Shown here: one piece after another, positions 40,510-48,897 of the stretch
Position numbering within the stretch: the stretch's first letter is position 1
How the letters are laid out: every line of letters begins with the position of its first letter
Origin: Actinoplanes sp. NBRC 103695
Lineage (GTDB): Bacteria > Actinomycetota > Actinomycetes > Mycobacteriales > Micromonosporaceae
Assembly: GCF_030269485.1 (NCBI RefSeq)
Contig: NZ_BSTL01000001.1
Span: 494,892-558,891 of the forward strand
Direction: 5' to 3'
DNA length: 64,000 nucleotides
Translations under genes and position numbers: made by a program
Notes under the pieces: generated by a model
The model's input: the letters and a program-made list of their open reading frames with translations, nothing else
What the model was told of the DNA's origin: nothing
Database searches by the model: none

Positions 40510-43168
40510 CGCTGCCGGACCTCGGCTCCGCGCCGGCCGGCGACCCACCGGCGAGATTCGGCGGCACTTCGATCGTCGCCATCTGCCACTCGGTGCGGAA
40601 CCGGTTGATCAGATGCCATCCGACCAGCGGGTTGAGCGCCAGGGTCCGCCTGGTTCGGGCCAATTCGTCGAAGCCGCGCCTGCCCTTCGCGACGGCCTGC
40701 TGCCAGCGTGCGTCCGTGCTGTGGCCGGTGAAGAACTCAACCAGGGTCTGGCAGTAGTAGGTGTAGGACACGATCTCTCGCGCCAAGCGGCACAGCGCCG
40801 CCCGGCCGGCCTCGTCGGCGAACGCTGACTCCGCGTTCAGGTCGAGCTGTGCGACCTCTCGGACCGCGTCAGCCATGGCATCGGGCGTGGTGACGTGGAA
40901 GGTGGCGTGTCCGCACCAGATGATCAGGCTCGAGGTGATCGGCTCGGCGTCGATCTTGCGCACGGCCGAGGTGACGGCGTTCGCCTTGCCGGCCAGATCC
41001 CGGGTGACGAGACGGCGGGCGACACTGGACAGATCGCGGCGCCTCGACCCGCCGTCGGGCTGAGTGATCATCTGACGTGCTGCCCGGATCAGGTCACGAG
41101 GAAGCCCTCCGGAGAGGCAGAAGCTCAGACCTTTGAACGGCACCGGGATCTCGGTGGTCCGCCGGCTCAGCAGGTCCGAGCACTCCTGGAAGGAGAGGTA
41201 GTCGATGCTGACGATTTCGTCGAACGCGCTGTCGAACGCGTCCCGGAACGGCAGACCCCGCCGCTCGAACGAGGCCATCGCGTCCTCGGACACCGAGACC
41301 AGGAAATGCCAGCCAGGCACGCCGAAGATGCTCTTGATGTCGTTCAGGAACTGCTGAGCCCGTTCCTCGCTCTCGATCTTGTCCAGTTCGTCGATCCCGA
41401 TGATCAGGCGCGTGGTCGCTTCGGGGTTCTGTTCCGCGGCGATCATCCGCAGGAACTGCCGCAGTGAGTCGACGATCTCGGGGAGGTTCTTCGGTTGCCG
41501 GACGAAGCCGCTGGCCCGCTTGAGCGTCGACTCCAGCCCGGCGGGCACCTTGATGGTGCCGGACCACTCACCGGAGATGCTCTGCTGGTACTCGATCTCG
41601 TTGAGCCGATCACGCGCGGCCGCCTCCAGGGACAGCGAACCGGCCGCGAGGCCCCTCTTGCGGGTGGGCCGCCGTGACCAGGTCTGAGCGGCCAGGGCGA
41701 CGGCGGCGGTGGCGAGGACGACCGCGAGGATCTGGCTGTTGTTGAGGGCGTGGCCGAACGCGGTGGTCGTGAAGATGAGGAGCGCGCCCGCGCCGACCAC
41801 TCCTGAGATCGCGTAGTTGACGCGGTTGGACCGGGCCGACAGGACGGAGTCGATCGGATCCGGTGGTTCGCCGCCGTCGGCCCGCCAGGTCAGGGCCTCG
41901 CGGCAGACCCGCGCGTAGAGATGGAGCAGGAACTCCCGCGGCGAGTACTCCACCGGCGCGGAGACCAGAAGGCGGAGTCCCGGTTCGGGCCTTCCGTGTT
42001 CGCAGAGCGACCCGAGGACGGTCGACTTGCCGACCCCGCGCGGTCCGGCCACGCCGACGCTGCCTCCCGGCATCCCGTTGATCAGGGCTCGCAGGCGCCG
42101 GGTCGCCGAGGTCGGAATCTCGTAGAGCGGGTCGAACGACTGGCTGAGGCCACCGGGCCGGGTCACCGCGAGCGTCGTCTCGAAGGACGGCTGGTTGTCG
42201 CTGATCATCTGCCGGACGTACGGCACGACGACCGACTCCCGGAGCTGGGCGAGCGCAGCACTGCGACTGCGGCGGTACTGCTCCTCGGCGGTGGAGACCC
42301 TGATTCGCCGACGTCCGGGCACAGCGATCACGGCATCGAAGATGTGCAGCGTCAGGGCCGCGACGGCGAGCAGCGGATCGGGCAACCCGATGTCGAAGCG
42401 CAAGGGTGAGTCGTCGAGATTGATGATCACGACCAGACCGATGACGGGTCCAGCTATGCCGATCAGCACCGCCGCGGTCGTCACGAGCTGGAGCGGCAGA
42501 TTCTTGACAGTCGTCCCGCAGCACGGTTCACCTCGAAGGTGCGCGGACAGCGTGGCCCAGGTCGAGACCGCAACGATCAGCAACATCGCGGCGACGACGA
42601 AGGCCGGGTAAGCGGCCGACTCCCGCTGAGTCCCGAGCGAGATCCGGAGTGCGGAGACAATCAGGATCCAGGGGAACGCCGCCAGCGCGGCGACCTGGAC
42701 GAGATAGAGGCGTACATCCTTCCCGTCGACACGCTGCCGCCACACCGCCAGAAGAACCACCACGATGAGCGCCACAACGACCCAGAGAAGAATCGGACGA
42801 GCGCTTCCGTGCCCGTAGGCGCCCGCGCTGGACAGGGCGAACGCGCCGGTCCACAACGCCATGGCGATCGCCGTGACGACGAGACGCCACCCTCGCGTGA
42901 GTGTCCAGAAGTAGACCAGGCGGCCGGTGCCGACTCGCCCGGCTCGGGCGACCGCCAGCCGGAGCAAGGCGACGTCGATGGGATCGAGCGCCACGTGGGC
43001 GTTGTCGATGAGATCCTTTCGGCATCGTTCGCGAACGAACTCGTGGGGCAGGGTGGATGCCGCGAGATCAGCCCGGACGTCGTCCTCGAGGCACTCCCCG
43101 AGTACCCGTTCGAACAGATTCGTGCGGAAGGCGGCGCGGACCTCAGGGGTCAACTGCGCCCGGTCCAT
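40481..43168 (-). CDS. KAP-like membrane P-loop NTPase
   Basis: 895 aa from the ATG at 43168 (a GTG at 43342 would add 58 residues with no domain). An N-terminal helical part (VRAAFRTNLFERVLGECLED) precedes four to six membrane helices at about 95-280. Walker A is VAGPRGVGKSTVLGS near residue 377 and Walker B LIIGIDELDKIES near 590; between them are two more membrane helices (INYAISG-like region to LAVVLATAAVALAA). Membrane segments inserted in a P-loop domain are the hallmark of KAP NTPases. FLVSVSEDAMASFERRG and SGGLPRDLIRAARQMI match the STAND/KAP sensor region. Some family members act in phage defence; here the role is unknown. Confidence 0.82.
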   Translation of the reverse strand: MDRAQLTPEVRAAFRTNLFERVLGECLEDDVRADLAASTLPHEFVRERCRKDLIDNAHVALDPIDVALLRLAVARAGRVGTGRLVYFWTLTRGWRLVVTAIAMALWTGAFALSSAGAYGHGSARPILLWVVVALIVVVLLAVWRQRVDGKDVRLYLVQVAALAAFPWILIVSALRISLGTQRESAAYPAFVVAAMLLIVAVSTWATLSAHLRGEPCCGTTVKNLPLQLVTTAAVLIGIAGPVIGLVVIINLDDSPLRFDIGLPDPLLAVAALTLHIFDAVIAVPGRRRIRVSTAEEQYRRSRSAALAQLRESVVVPYVRQMISDNQPSFETTLAVTRPGGLSQSFDPLYEIPTSATRRLRALINGMPGGSVGVAGPRGVGKSTVLGSLCEHGRPEPGLRLLVSAPVEYSPREFLLHLYARVCREALTWRADGGEPPDPIDSVLSARSNRVNYAISGVVGAGALLIFTTTAFGHALNNSQILAVVLATAAVALAAQTWSRRPTRKRGLAAGSLSLEAAARDRLNEIEYQQSISGEWSGTIKVPAGLESTLKRASGFVRQPKNLPEIVDSLRQFLRMIAAEQNPEATTRLIIGIDELDKIESEERAQQFLNDIKSIFGVPGWHFLVSVSEDAMASFERRGLPFRDAFDSAFDEIVSIDYLSFQECSDLLSRRTTEIPVPFKGLSFCLSGGLPRDLIRAARQMITQPDGGSRRRDLSSVARRLVTRDLAGKANAVTSAVRKIDAEPITSSLIIWCGHATFHVTTPDAMADAVREVAQLDLNAESAFADEAGRAALCRLAREIVSYTYYCQTLVEFFTGHSTDARWQQAVAKGRRGFDELARTRRTLALNPLVGWHLINRFRTEWQMATIEVPPNLAGGSPAGAEPRSGSAHAAPIRAA

Positions 43169-43367
43169 CCGCTCGGGGTGGGGCAGGGGCCTGGTCGATC
43201 GCCGGTGACCGCGACGAAGCGGGCGGAACGCGTCCATCGGCGGAGGATGGCAGACGGCCGTTCCGGCGGCGTGGCCAGAAGTACGGGGTTGCCCCCAAGA
43301 CGGGAAGAACCAGCTGATCGACGTAACCCGAACCGGCGACACTCAGGTCCTTCCGTAGCGTTCCCGC

Positions 43368-43500
43368 ATGCTCGGCCTCCCGTCGGGCCGCCTCGACCAG
43401 GGCGGTCAGGCGGCGGTTCAGCCTGGTGGGGGCGATGCCCAGGCCTGGCTGGATCTCGTCGAAGCCGGTCCGGCCGTCGAAAGCGACGATGACGGCGGCC
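43368..43500 (-). pseudogene. Remnant of an HxlR-type regulator
   Basis: On the minus strand the segment GFDEIQPGLGIAPTRLNRRL, TALVEAARREAEH has the wing and recognition-helix pattern of HxlR regulators (compare FSELRDKVGGISHKMLTQNL at 8651-9013). There is no intact start or C-terminal half around it. It sits in the 409-bp gap between the KAP-like gene and the S9-S12 fusion, the largest spacer in this part. I read it as a decayed gene fragment, with modest confidence. Confidence 0.35.
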
Positions 43501-43577
43501 CCGTCTCGTTCTCCCGTACCAAGACAGCGGAAGCGGCAACCGGCAGGCTTCGCTCGGGAACCAGAAGGGGGTACGCC

Positions 43578-46500
43578 GTGGGACGACGACTGCGGATCGA
43601 GGACCTGCGCGACGTTGCGGTGCCCGAGCAGCCGGCTCTCGGGCCGGACGGCCGGGTCGTGTATGTGCTGCGTACCGCCGATGTCGAGGCCGACCGGACG
43701 GCCCGCGCTCTGTGGATCGCGGGGCCGGGCGACGCCGCGCCGCGCCGGTTGACCCGGGGGCCTGGTGACACCTCGCCGGCCTGGTCGCCGGACGGCACCC
43801 GGCTGGCCTTCCTGCGTGACAAGCAGATCTGGCTGCTGCCCGCGGACGGCGGCGAGCCGGAGGCGGTGACCGACCTGCCGCTGGGCGCGGGGGCGCCGGC
43901 GTGGAGCCCGGACGGGACACGGATCGCCTTCGCGGCGCCGGTGAACCGGGCTCCCGAGGCCGGCGACTCGGCGCCGATGGTCACCCGGCGGGTCGACTAC
44001 CAGGCCGACGGCGCGGGCCTGCTGCGCAGCGTACGCAAGCATGTGTTTGTCGTTGATCTGGAAGCCGGCACCGCCAAGCAGGTGACCGACGGTGACTGGC
44101 ACGCGGGCGACCCGGCCTGGTCGCCGGACTCGACGACGCTCGCCTTCGCCGCCGCCACCGCACCGGACGCCGACCTGATCGCCCGCGCGCCCGTGCACCT
44201 GCTGGACGTCACCGACGAGCACGCAGACCTGCGCGTCGCCGGGCTCGCGGACGGCTTCGGCGGGCCGGTCACCTGGACGCCGGACGGCTCGGCGCTGCTG
44301 GTCGTGGGGATGGACGGGCCGCCGGTCGGGCACGCCGGGCTGCTGCGCGTGCCGCTCGACGGTGGCCCGGTGACCGACCTGGCCGCCCCGCTGGACCGCA
44401 ACGTGATGCCCGGCGGTCCCGGCTACCCGGGTGCGCTGCCGACGTTCGCCGACGACGGCCGCACCGTGCTCTTCTGTGTCCGCGACCGGGGCTGCACCCA
44501 CCTCTACGCCGTCGACCTCGACGGTGGCATCCCGCGGCCGGTCGTGTCCGGCGCCGGGCGGCTGGTCGCCGGGCTCTCCGTCGCGGGCGGCACAGCGGCG
44601 ATCGTGCTCACCACCCCGGAGTCGTTCGGCGAGGTGGTCCGGGTCGACCTGAGCGACGGTACGGAGACCGTGCTCACCCGCCACGGCCTGGAGGACGTCG
44701 GGCTGTGGCCGCGCACCGAGCGCGAGTTCACCATCTCGGACGGGACCATCGTGCACGGCTGGGTGATGCGCGACCCCGGCGCCACCGGACGCCAGCCGCT
44801 GCTGCTCGACATCCACGGCGGCCCGCACAACGCGTGGAACGGCGCCGCCGACGACATCCACCTCTACCACCAGGAACTGGTCGCGGACGGTTGGACGGTC
44901 CTGCTGCTCAACCCCCGGGCCAGCGACGGGTACGGGAGTGAGTTCTACACCGCGACGCGGGGCGCGTGGGGCGTGGCCGACGCCGCCGACTTCCTGGAGC
45001 CGGTCGACACGCTGGTCGCCGAGGGTCTCGCCGACCCGGAGCGGCTGGCCGTCACGGGCTACAGCTACGGCGGCTACATGACCGCCTACCTGACCGCGCA
45101 GGAGCAGCCGTTCGCGGCCGCGGTCGCCGGTGGCCTGGTCGCCGATCTGAACGCCATGGCCGGCACGTCCGACGACGGCTCGTTCCTGGCGAAGTACGAG
45201 CTGGACGCCCGCACCTGGGACGCGCCCGACCGCTACGCCGCCATGTCACCGCAGGCCCGGGTCGACAAGGTCGGCACCCCGACGCTGATCCTGCACGGCG
45301 AGGCGGACATCCGCTGCCCGGCCGGCCAGGCGCAGCAGTGGCACACCGCGTTGCGCGAGCGGGGCGTCCCGTCGGAGCTGGTGCTCTATCCCGGCGCCTC
45401 GCACCTGTTCATCGTGGACGGTCCGCCGTCGCAGCGGATGGACTACGGGCGCCGGGTCGCCGAATGGGTGCGGCGCCACACCTCGGGTGGCCGGGCGCCG
45501 CTGGACGCCGCGCACTGGCAGCGCCGGCTCGACGCTCTCGCCGAGCGTCACAAGGTGCCCGGCGCGACGCTGGGCATCCTGCGCGGCGACGAGCTGATCA
45601 CCCTCGCGCACGGTGTGCTCAACGTCGACACGGGCGTGACGACCACCCCGGACTCCGTCTTCCAGATCGGCTCGATCAGCAAGGTGTGGACGGCCACGCT
45701 GGTCATGCAGCTGGTCGACGAGGGCAAACTGGACCTGGACGCGCCGCTCACCGACGTCCTGCCCGACCTGAAGCTCGCCGTCGCCGGTGTGACGATGCGG
45801 CATCTGCTCACCCACACCAGCGGGATCGACGGCGACGTGTTCACCGACACCGGGCGTGGCGACGACTGTGTCGCGCGCTACGTCGACCTTCTCGCCGACG
45901 TGGCCCAGAACCATCCGCTGGGCGTCACCTGGTCCTACTGCAACGCCGGGTTCGTTCTCGCCGGGCTGGTCATCGAGCGGCTCACCGGGGGGACGTGGGA
46001 CGACGCCGTGCGTACCCGGCTGGCCGGTCCTCTGGGTCTGACCCGGACCGGGACGTTGCCCGAGGAGGCGCTGAAGCATCGGGCCGCGATCGGGCACGTG
46101 GACGGGGCGGTCGCGCCGGTGTGGGCGCTGCCGCGGGCGCTCGGGCCGGCCGGGCTGATCAACTCGTCGGTGGCGGATCTGCTGGCGTTCGCGAAGATGC
46201 ACCTCGGCGACGGGGTTCTGTCCTCGTCCGGCAAGGAGCAGATGGCGGCGTTCCAGGTGGAGCTGCCGGAGAAGGAGACGCTCGGGGACTCGTGGGGGCT
46301 GGGCTGGATCCGGTTCGGCTGGGACGGGCAGCGGCTGATCGGGCACGACGGGACCACGATCGGGCAGACGGCGTTCCTGCGGGTGCTGCCCTCGCAGGGG
46401 CTGGCCATCGCGCTGCTCACCAACTCGGACACCGGCCGGGACCTCTACCAGGAGCTGTACACGGAGATCCTGGCCGAGGTCGCGTCCCTGGCGATGCCCG

Positions 46501-46895
46501 GGCCTCTCAAGATCAACTTGCCGGTCGCGGGCCCCGCCGCCACCCCCACCCCGGCACTGGGTGGGCGGCAAAGTAGCACCTCCGACGGACAAATTTCTGA
46601 GCCTGTCCACAGCGACCTCACGCCGCACCTGGGTGTGTACGAACGCGCCGCCACCCGCCAGGAGGTGCTGCAGACCCCGGACGGCCCGATCCTCCGGATG
46701 ACCACGACCGGCCCGCTGGCGGAACTGGTGCCCGACCCGGTCCAGGAGCTGCCGATGGTCGCGCTGGGCGAGGACCGCTACGCCGTACGCCTCCCGAACA
46801 GCAAGAACTGGACCCCGCTCGTCTTCTACCGCCTGCCCACGGGCGAGCGCTATCTGCATTTCGGCGTACGGGCGACGCCCAAGGTGAGCGACTGA
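43578..46895 (+). CDS. S9 prolyl-oligopeptidase-type peptidase fused to S12 serine hydrolase
   Basis: 1105 aa, no signal peptide. Residues about 1-390 form a WD40-like propeller (AWSPDGTRLAFLRD, AWSPDGTRIAFAA, AWSPDSTTLAFAA). Residues 395-635 are an S9C alpha/beta hydrolase: IHGGPHNAW, nucleophile Ser496 in GYSYGGYM, Asp in HGEADIRC, His in PGASHLF. From about 640 a full S12 enzyme follows: Ser699-Lys702 in SISK, Tyr787 in WSYCNAG, HDGTTIGQ, then the C-terminal beta domain. This half is a close paralogue of the gene at 35225. GTG is preceded by AAGGGG at 7 nt. The frame is open across the junction. It overlaps the M20 gene (TGATG). Confidence 0.9.
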   Translation: MGRRLRIEDLRDVAVPEQPALGPDGRVVYVLRTADVEADRTARALWIAGPGDAAPRRLTRGPGDTSPAWSPDGTRLAFLRDKQIWLLPADGGEPEAVTDLPLGAGAPAWSPDGTRIAFAAPVNRAPEAGDSAPMVTRRVDYQADGAGLLRSVRKHVFVVDLEAGTAKQVTDGDWHAGDPAWSPDSTTLAFAAATAPDADLIARAPVHLLDVTDEHADLRVAGLADGFGGPVTWTPDGSALLVVGMDGPPVGHAGLLRVPLDGGPVTDLAAPLDRNVMPGGPGYPGALPTFADDGRTVLFCVRDRGCTHLYAVDLDGGIPRPVVSGAGRLVAGLSVAGGTAAIVLTTPESFGEVVRVDLSDGTETVLTRHGLEDVGLWPRTEREFTISDGTIVHGWVMRDPGATGRQPLLLDIHGGPHNAWNGAADDIHLYHQELVADGWTVLLLNPRASDGYGSEFYTATRGAWGVADAADFLEPVDTLVAEGLADPERLAVTGYSYGGYMTAYLTAQEQPFAAAVAGGLVADLNAMAGTSDDGSFLAKYELDARTWDAPDRYAAMSPQARVDKVGTPTLILHGEADIRCPAGQAQQWHTALRERGVPSELVLYPGASHLFIVDGPPSQRMDYGRRVAEWVRRHTSGGRAPLDAAHWQRRLDALAERHKVPGATLGILRGDELITLAHGVLNVDTGVTTTPDSVFQIGSISKVWTATLVMQLVDEGKLDLDAPLTDVLPDLKLAVAGVTMRHLLTHTSGIDGDVFTDTGRGDDCVARYVDLLADVAQNHPLGVTWSYCNAGFVLAGLVIERLTGGTWDDAVRTRLAGPLGLTRTGTLPEEALKHRAAIGHVDGAVAPVWALPRALGPAGLINSSVADLLAFAKMHLGDGVLSSSGKEQMAAFQVELPEKETLGDSWGLGWIRFGWDGQRLIGHDGTTIGQTAFLRVLPSQGLAIALLTNSDTGRDLYQELYTEILAEVASLAMPGPLKINLPVAGPAATPTPALGGRQSSTSDGQISEPVHSDLTPHLGVYERAATRQEVLQTPDGPILRMTTTGPLAELVPDPVQELPMVALGEDRYAVRLPNSKNWTPLVFYRLPTGERYLHFGVRATPKVSD

Positions 46896-48025
46896 TGCTC
46901 AACCGCATGAACGACCGCCTCCCGCGGATGCTCGCCGACATCGAGGAGCTGGTCCGCTGCGAGTCCCCGTCGCACGACGAGGCGGCCGTCTCCCGCAGCG
47001 CCGGCGTGCTGGCCGGCATCGGCACCCGCCTGCTGGGCGTCGAGCCGGACCGTCTGCCGCACCACTGCCTGCGCTGGCGGTTCGGCGACGGCCCCACCCG
47101 GGTGCTGCTGCTCGGCCACCACGACACGGTCTGGCCGATCGGCACCCTGGTCACCCACCCGTTCCGGAACACCGGCGGCATCCTGCGCGGCCCCGGCTGC
47201 TTCGACATGAAGGCCGGCGTCATCCAGGCGCTGCACGCGGTGGCCGAGCTGCCCGACCGCACGGGCGTCACGGTGCTGGTCACCGGCGACGAGGAGCTGG
47301 GCTCCCCGGATTCGCGCGAGCTGATCGAGGCGGAGGCGGCCGGCTGCGCCGCCGCCCTGGTGCTGGAGGCGTCGGCGGACGGGGGCGCGCTCAAGACCGA
47401 GCGCAAGGGGGTGTCGCTCTATCGCGTACGCGCGGAGGGCCGCGCCGCGCACGCCGGCCTGGAACCCGAACGCGGGGTGAACGCCTCGGTGGAGCTGGCC
47501 CACCAGATCCTCGCGGTGCGCGCGCTCGCCGACGACGGCGAGGGCACCACGGTCGTCCCCACCCGGATGACCTCGGGTACGACCACCAACACGGTGCCCG
47601 CCGCCGGCGACTTCGCGGTGGACGTCCGCATCCGCACCCTGGACGAGCAGCGGCGGGTGGACGCCGCGATGCACGCCCTGCGCCCGGTGCTGCCCGGCGC
47701 GCGGCTGATCGTCGAGGGCGGCCCCAACCGCCCGCCGATGGAACCGGCGGCCGCGCTCTACGACCAGGCGGTCGCCGCGGCCCATCGGCTCGGCCTTCCC
47801 TCGCCCGGCCAGGCCGCGGTGGGTGGCGCCTCCGACGGCAACTTCACGGCAGGCGTGGGTACGCCGACGCTGGACGGTCTCGGTGCCGTGGGCGGTGGGG
47901 CGCACGCCGACGACGAGCACGTGATCGTGGCCGAGCTGCCCCGCCGGGCCGCCCTGGTGGCCACGCTGACCGCCGACCTGCTGGCGCCGCTGCGTCCCGT
48001 GCGTGCCGCGTCCCCGGGCTGGTGA
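46895..48025 (+). CDS. M20 family metallopeptidase/deacylase
   Basis: 376 aa of the CPDG2/ArgE/DapE group. Metal ligands are visible in LLLGHHDTVWPIG, GPGCFDMKAG, TGDEELGSPDS and GGGAHADDEHV; the dimerisation domain contains GRAAHAGLEPERGVNASVEL. M20 enzymes remove N-acyl groups from amino acids or cut dipeptides. In the Geobacillus kaustophilus racemase operon an M20 enzyme desuccinylates the L-amino acid product; the position beside GNAT and racemase genes suggests the same role here. Start and stop both overlap neighbours, so translation is coupled. Confidence 0.92.
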   Translation: MLNRMNDRLPRMLADIEELVRCESPSHDEAAVSRSAGVLAGIGTRLLGVEPDRLPHHCLRWRFGDGPTRVLLLGHHDTVWPIGTLVTHPFRNTGGILRGPGCFDMKAGVIQALHAVAELPDRTGVTVLVTGDEELGSPDSRELIEAEAAGCAAALVLEASADGGALKTERKGVSLYRVRAEGRAAHAGLEPERGVNASVELAHQILAVRALADDGEGTTVVPTRMTSGTTTNTVPAAGDFAVDVRIRTLDEQRRVDAAMHALRPVLPGARLIVEGGPNRPPMEPAAALYDQAVAAAHRLGLPSPGQAAVGGASDGNFTAGVGTPTLDGLGAVGGGAHADDEHVIVAELPRRAALVATLTADLLAPLRPVRAASPGW

Positions 48026-48897
48026 CCGCCGTGGATCTGCTGGTTCGCGCCGAGGACGCCGCAGCCGACGCCGAGGTGGCCGCGGCGGCCGCGAACGTCC
48101 ACGTACGCATCCTGTCCGATCTTGACGATCTGCACGCCGCCCAGCGGCTCTTCGACGACATCTGGCAGCCCGATCCGGCGAACCGCCCGATGACCGCCGA
48201 GCTCCTGCGGGCCCTGAGCAAGGCCGGGAACTACGTGGCCGCCGCCTTCGACGACTCCGGCATGGTCGGCGCCTGCGCCGGCTTCTTCGCCCCGCCCGCC
48301 CAGCGCGAGCTGCACAGCCACATCGCCGGGGTGGCCGGCCGGGCGATGGGCCGCAGCGTGGGCCTGGCCCTCAAGCTGCACCAGCGCGCCTGGTGCCTGC
48401 GCCACGGCGTCGACGTGGTCACCTGGACGTTCGACCCGCTGGTCGCCCGCAACGCCTGGTTCAACCTGGCCAAGCTGGGCGGCGTGCCCGTGCAGTACCT
48501 GCCGAACTTCTACGGCAGCATGCACGACGGCATCAACGGCGGCGACGACACCGATCGGCTGCTGCTGCGCTGGGAACTGACCGCGCCCCGGGTCGACCGT
48601 GCCGTCGCGGGGGTGGCCCCTCGCTGGGACGTCGCGACCCTGCGCAGGGCCGGCGCGGTGGTGGGCCTGGACCGGTCGCCGTCCGGGGAACCGCTGCCCG
48701 GCCGCGTCGACGGCGATACGGTGCTGGTGGCGGCGCCCCGTGACATCGAGAGTTTGCGCAAGGCGGACCCTGAGTGCGCGAGGCTTTGGCGTACGGCGGT
48801 CCGCGACGTTCTCGAGCCACTGTTCGCGTCCGGGGCGGCCGTGCCAGGGTTCGACCGCTCAGGTTGGTACGTCGTCCGTCGAGGAGGCCCCGAGTGA
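48022..48897 (+). CDS. GNAT superfamily acyltransferase, probable amino acid N-acyltransferase
   Basis: 291 aa. The family is the COG3375-like group of predicted acetyltransferases: FDDSGMVGACAGFFAPPA, HSHIAGVAGRAMGRSVGLAL, KLHQRAWCLRHGVDVVTWTF, DPLVARNAWFNLAKLGG, VQYLPNFYGSMHDGINGGDD. Members of this group lie beside N-acylamino acid racemases and are thought to succinylate D-amino acids. GTG overlaps the M20 stop (GTGA); an internal GTG nine bases on is an alternative. The stop overlaps the racemase start. Confidence 0.87.
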   Translation: MTAVDLLVRAEDAAADAEVAAAAANVHVRILSDLDDLHAAQRLFDDIWQPDPANRPMTAELLRALSKAGNYVAAAFDDSGMVGACAGFFAPPAQRELHSHIAGVAGRAMGRSVGLALKLHQRAWCLRHGVDVVTWTFDPLVARNAWFNLAKLGGVPVQYLPNFYGSMHDGINGGDDTDRLLLRWELTAPRVDRAVAGVAPRWDVATLRRAGAVVGLDRSPSGEPLPGRVDGDTVLVAAPRDIESLRKADPECARLWRTAVRDVLEPLFASGAAVPGFDRSGWYVVRRGGPE

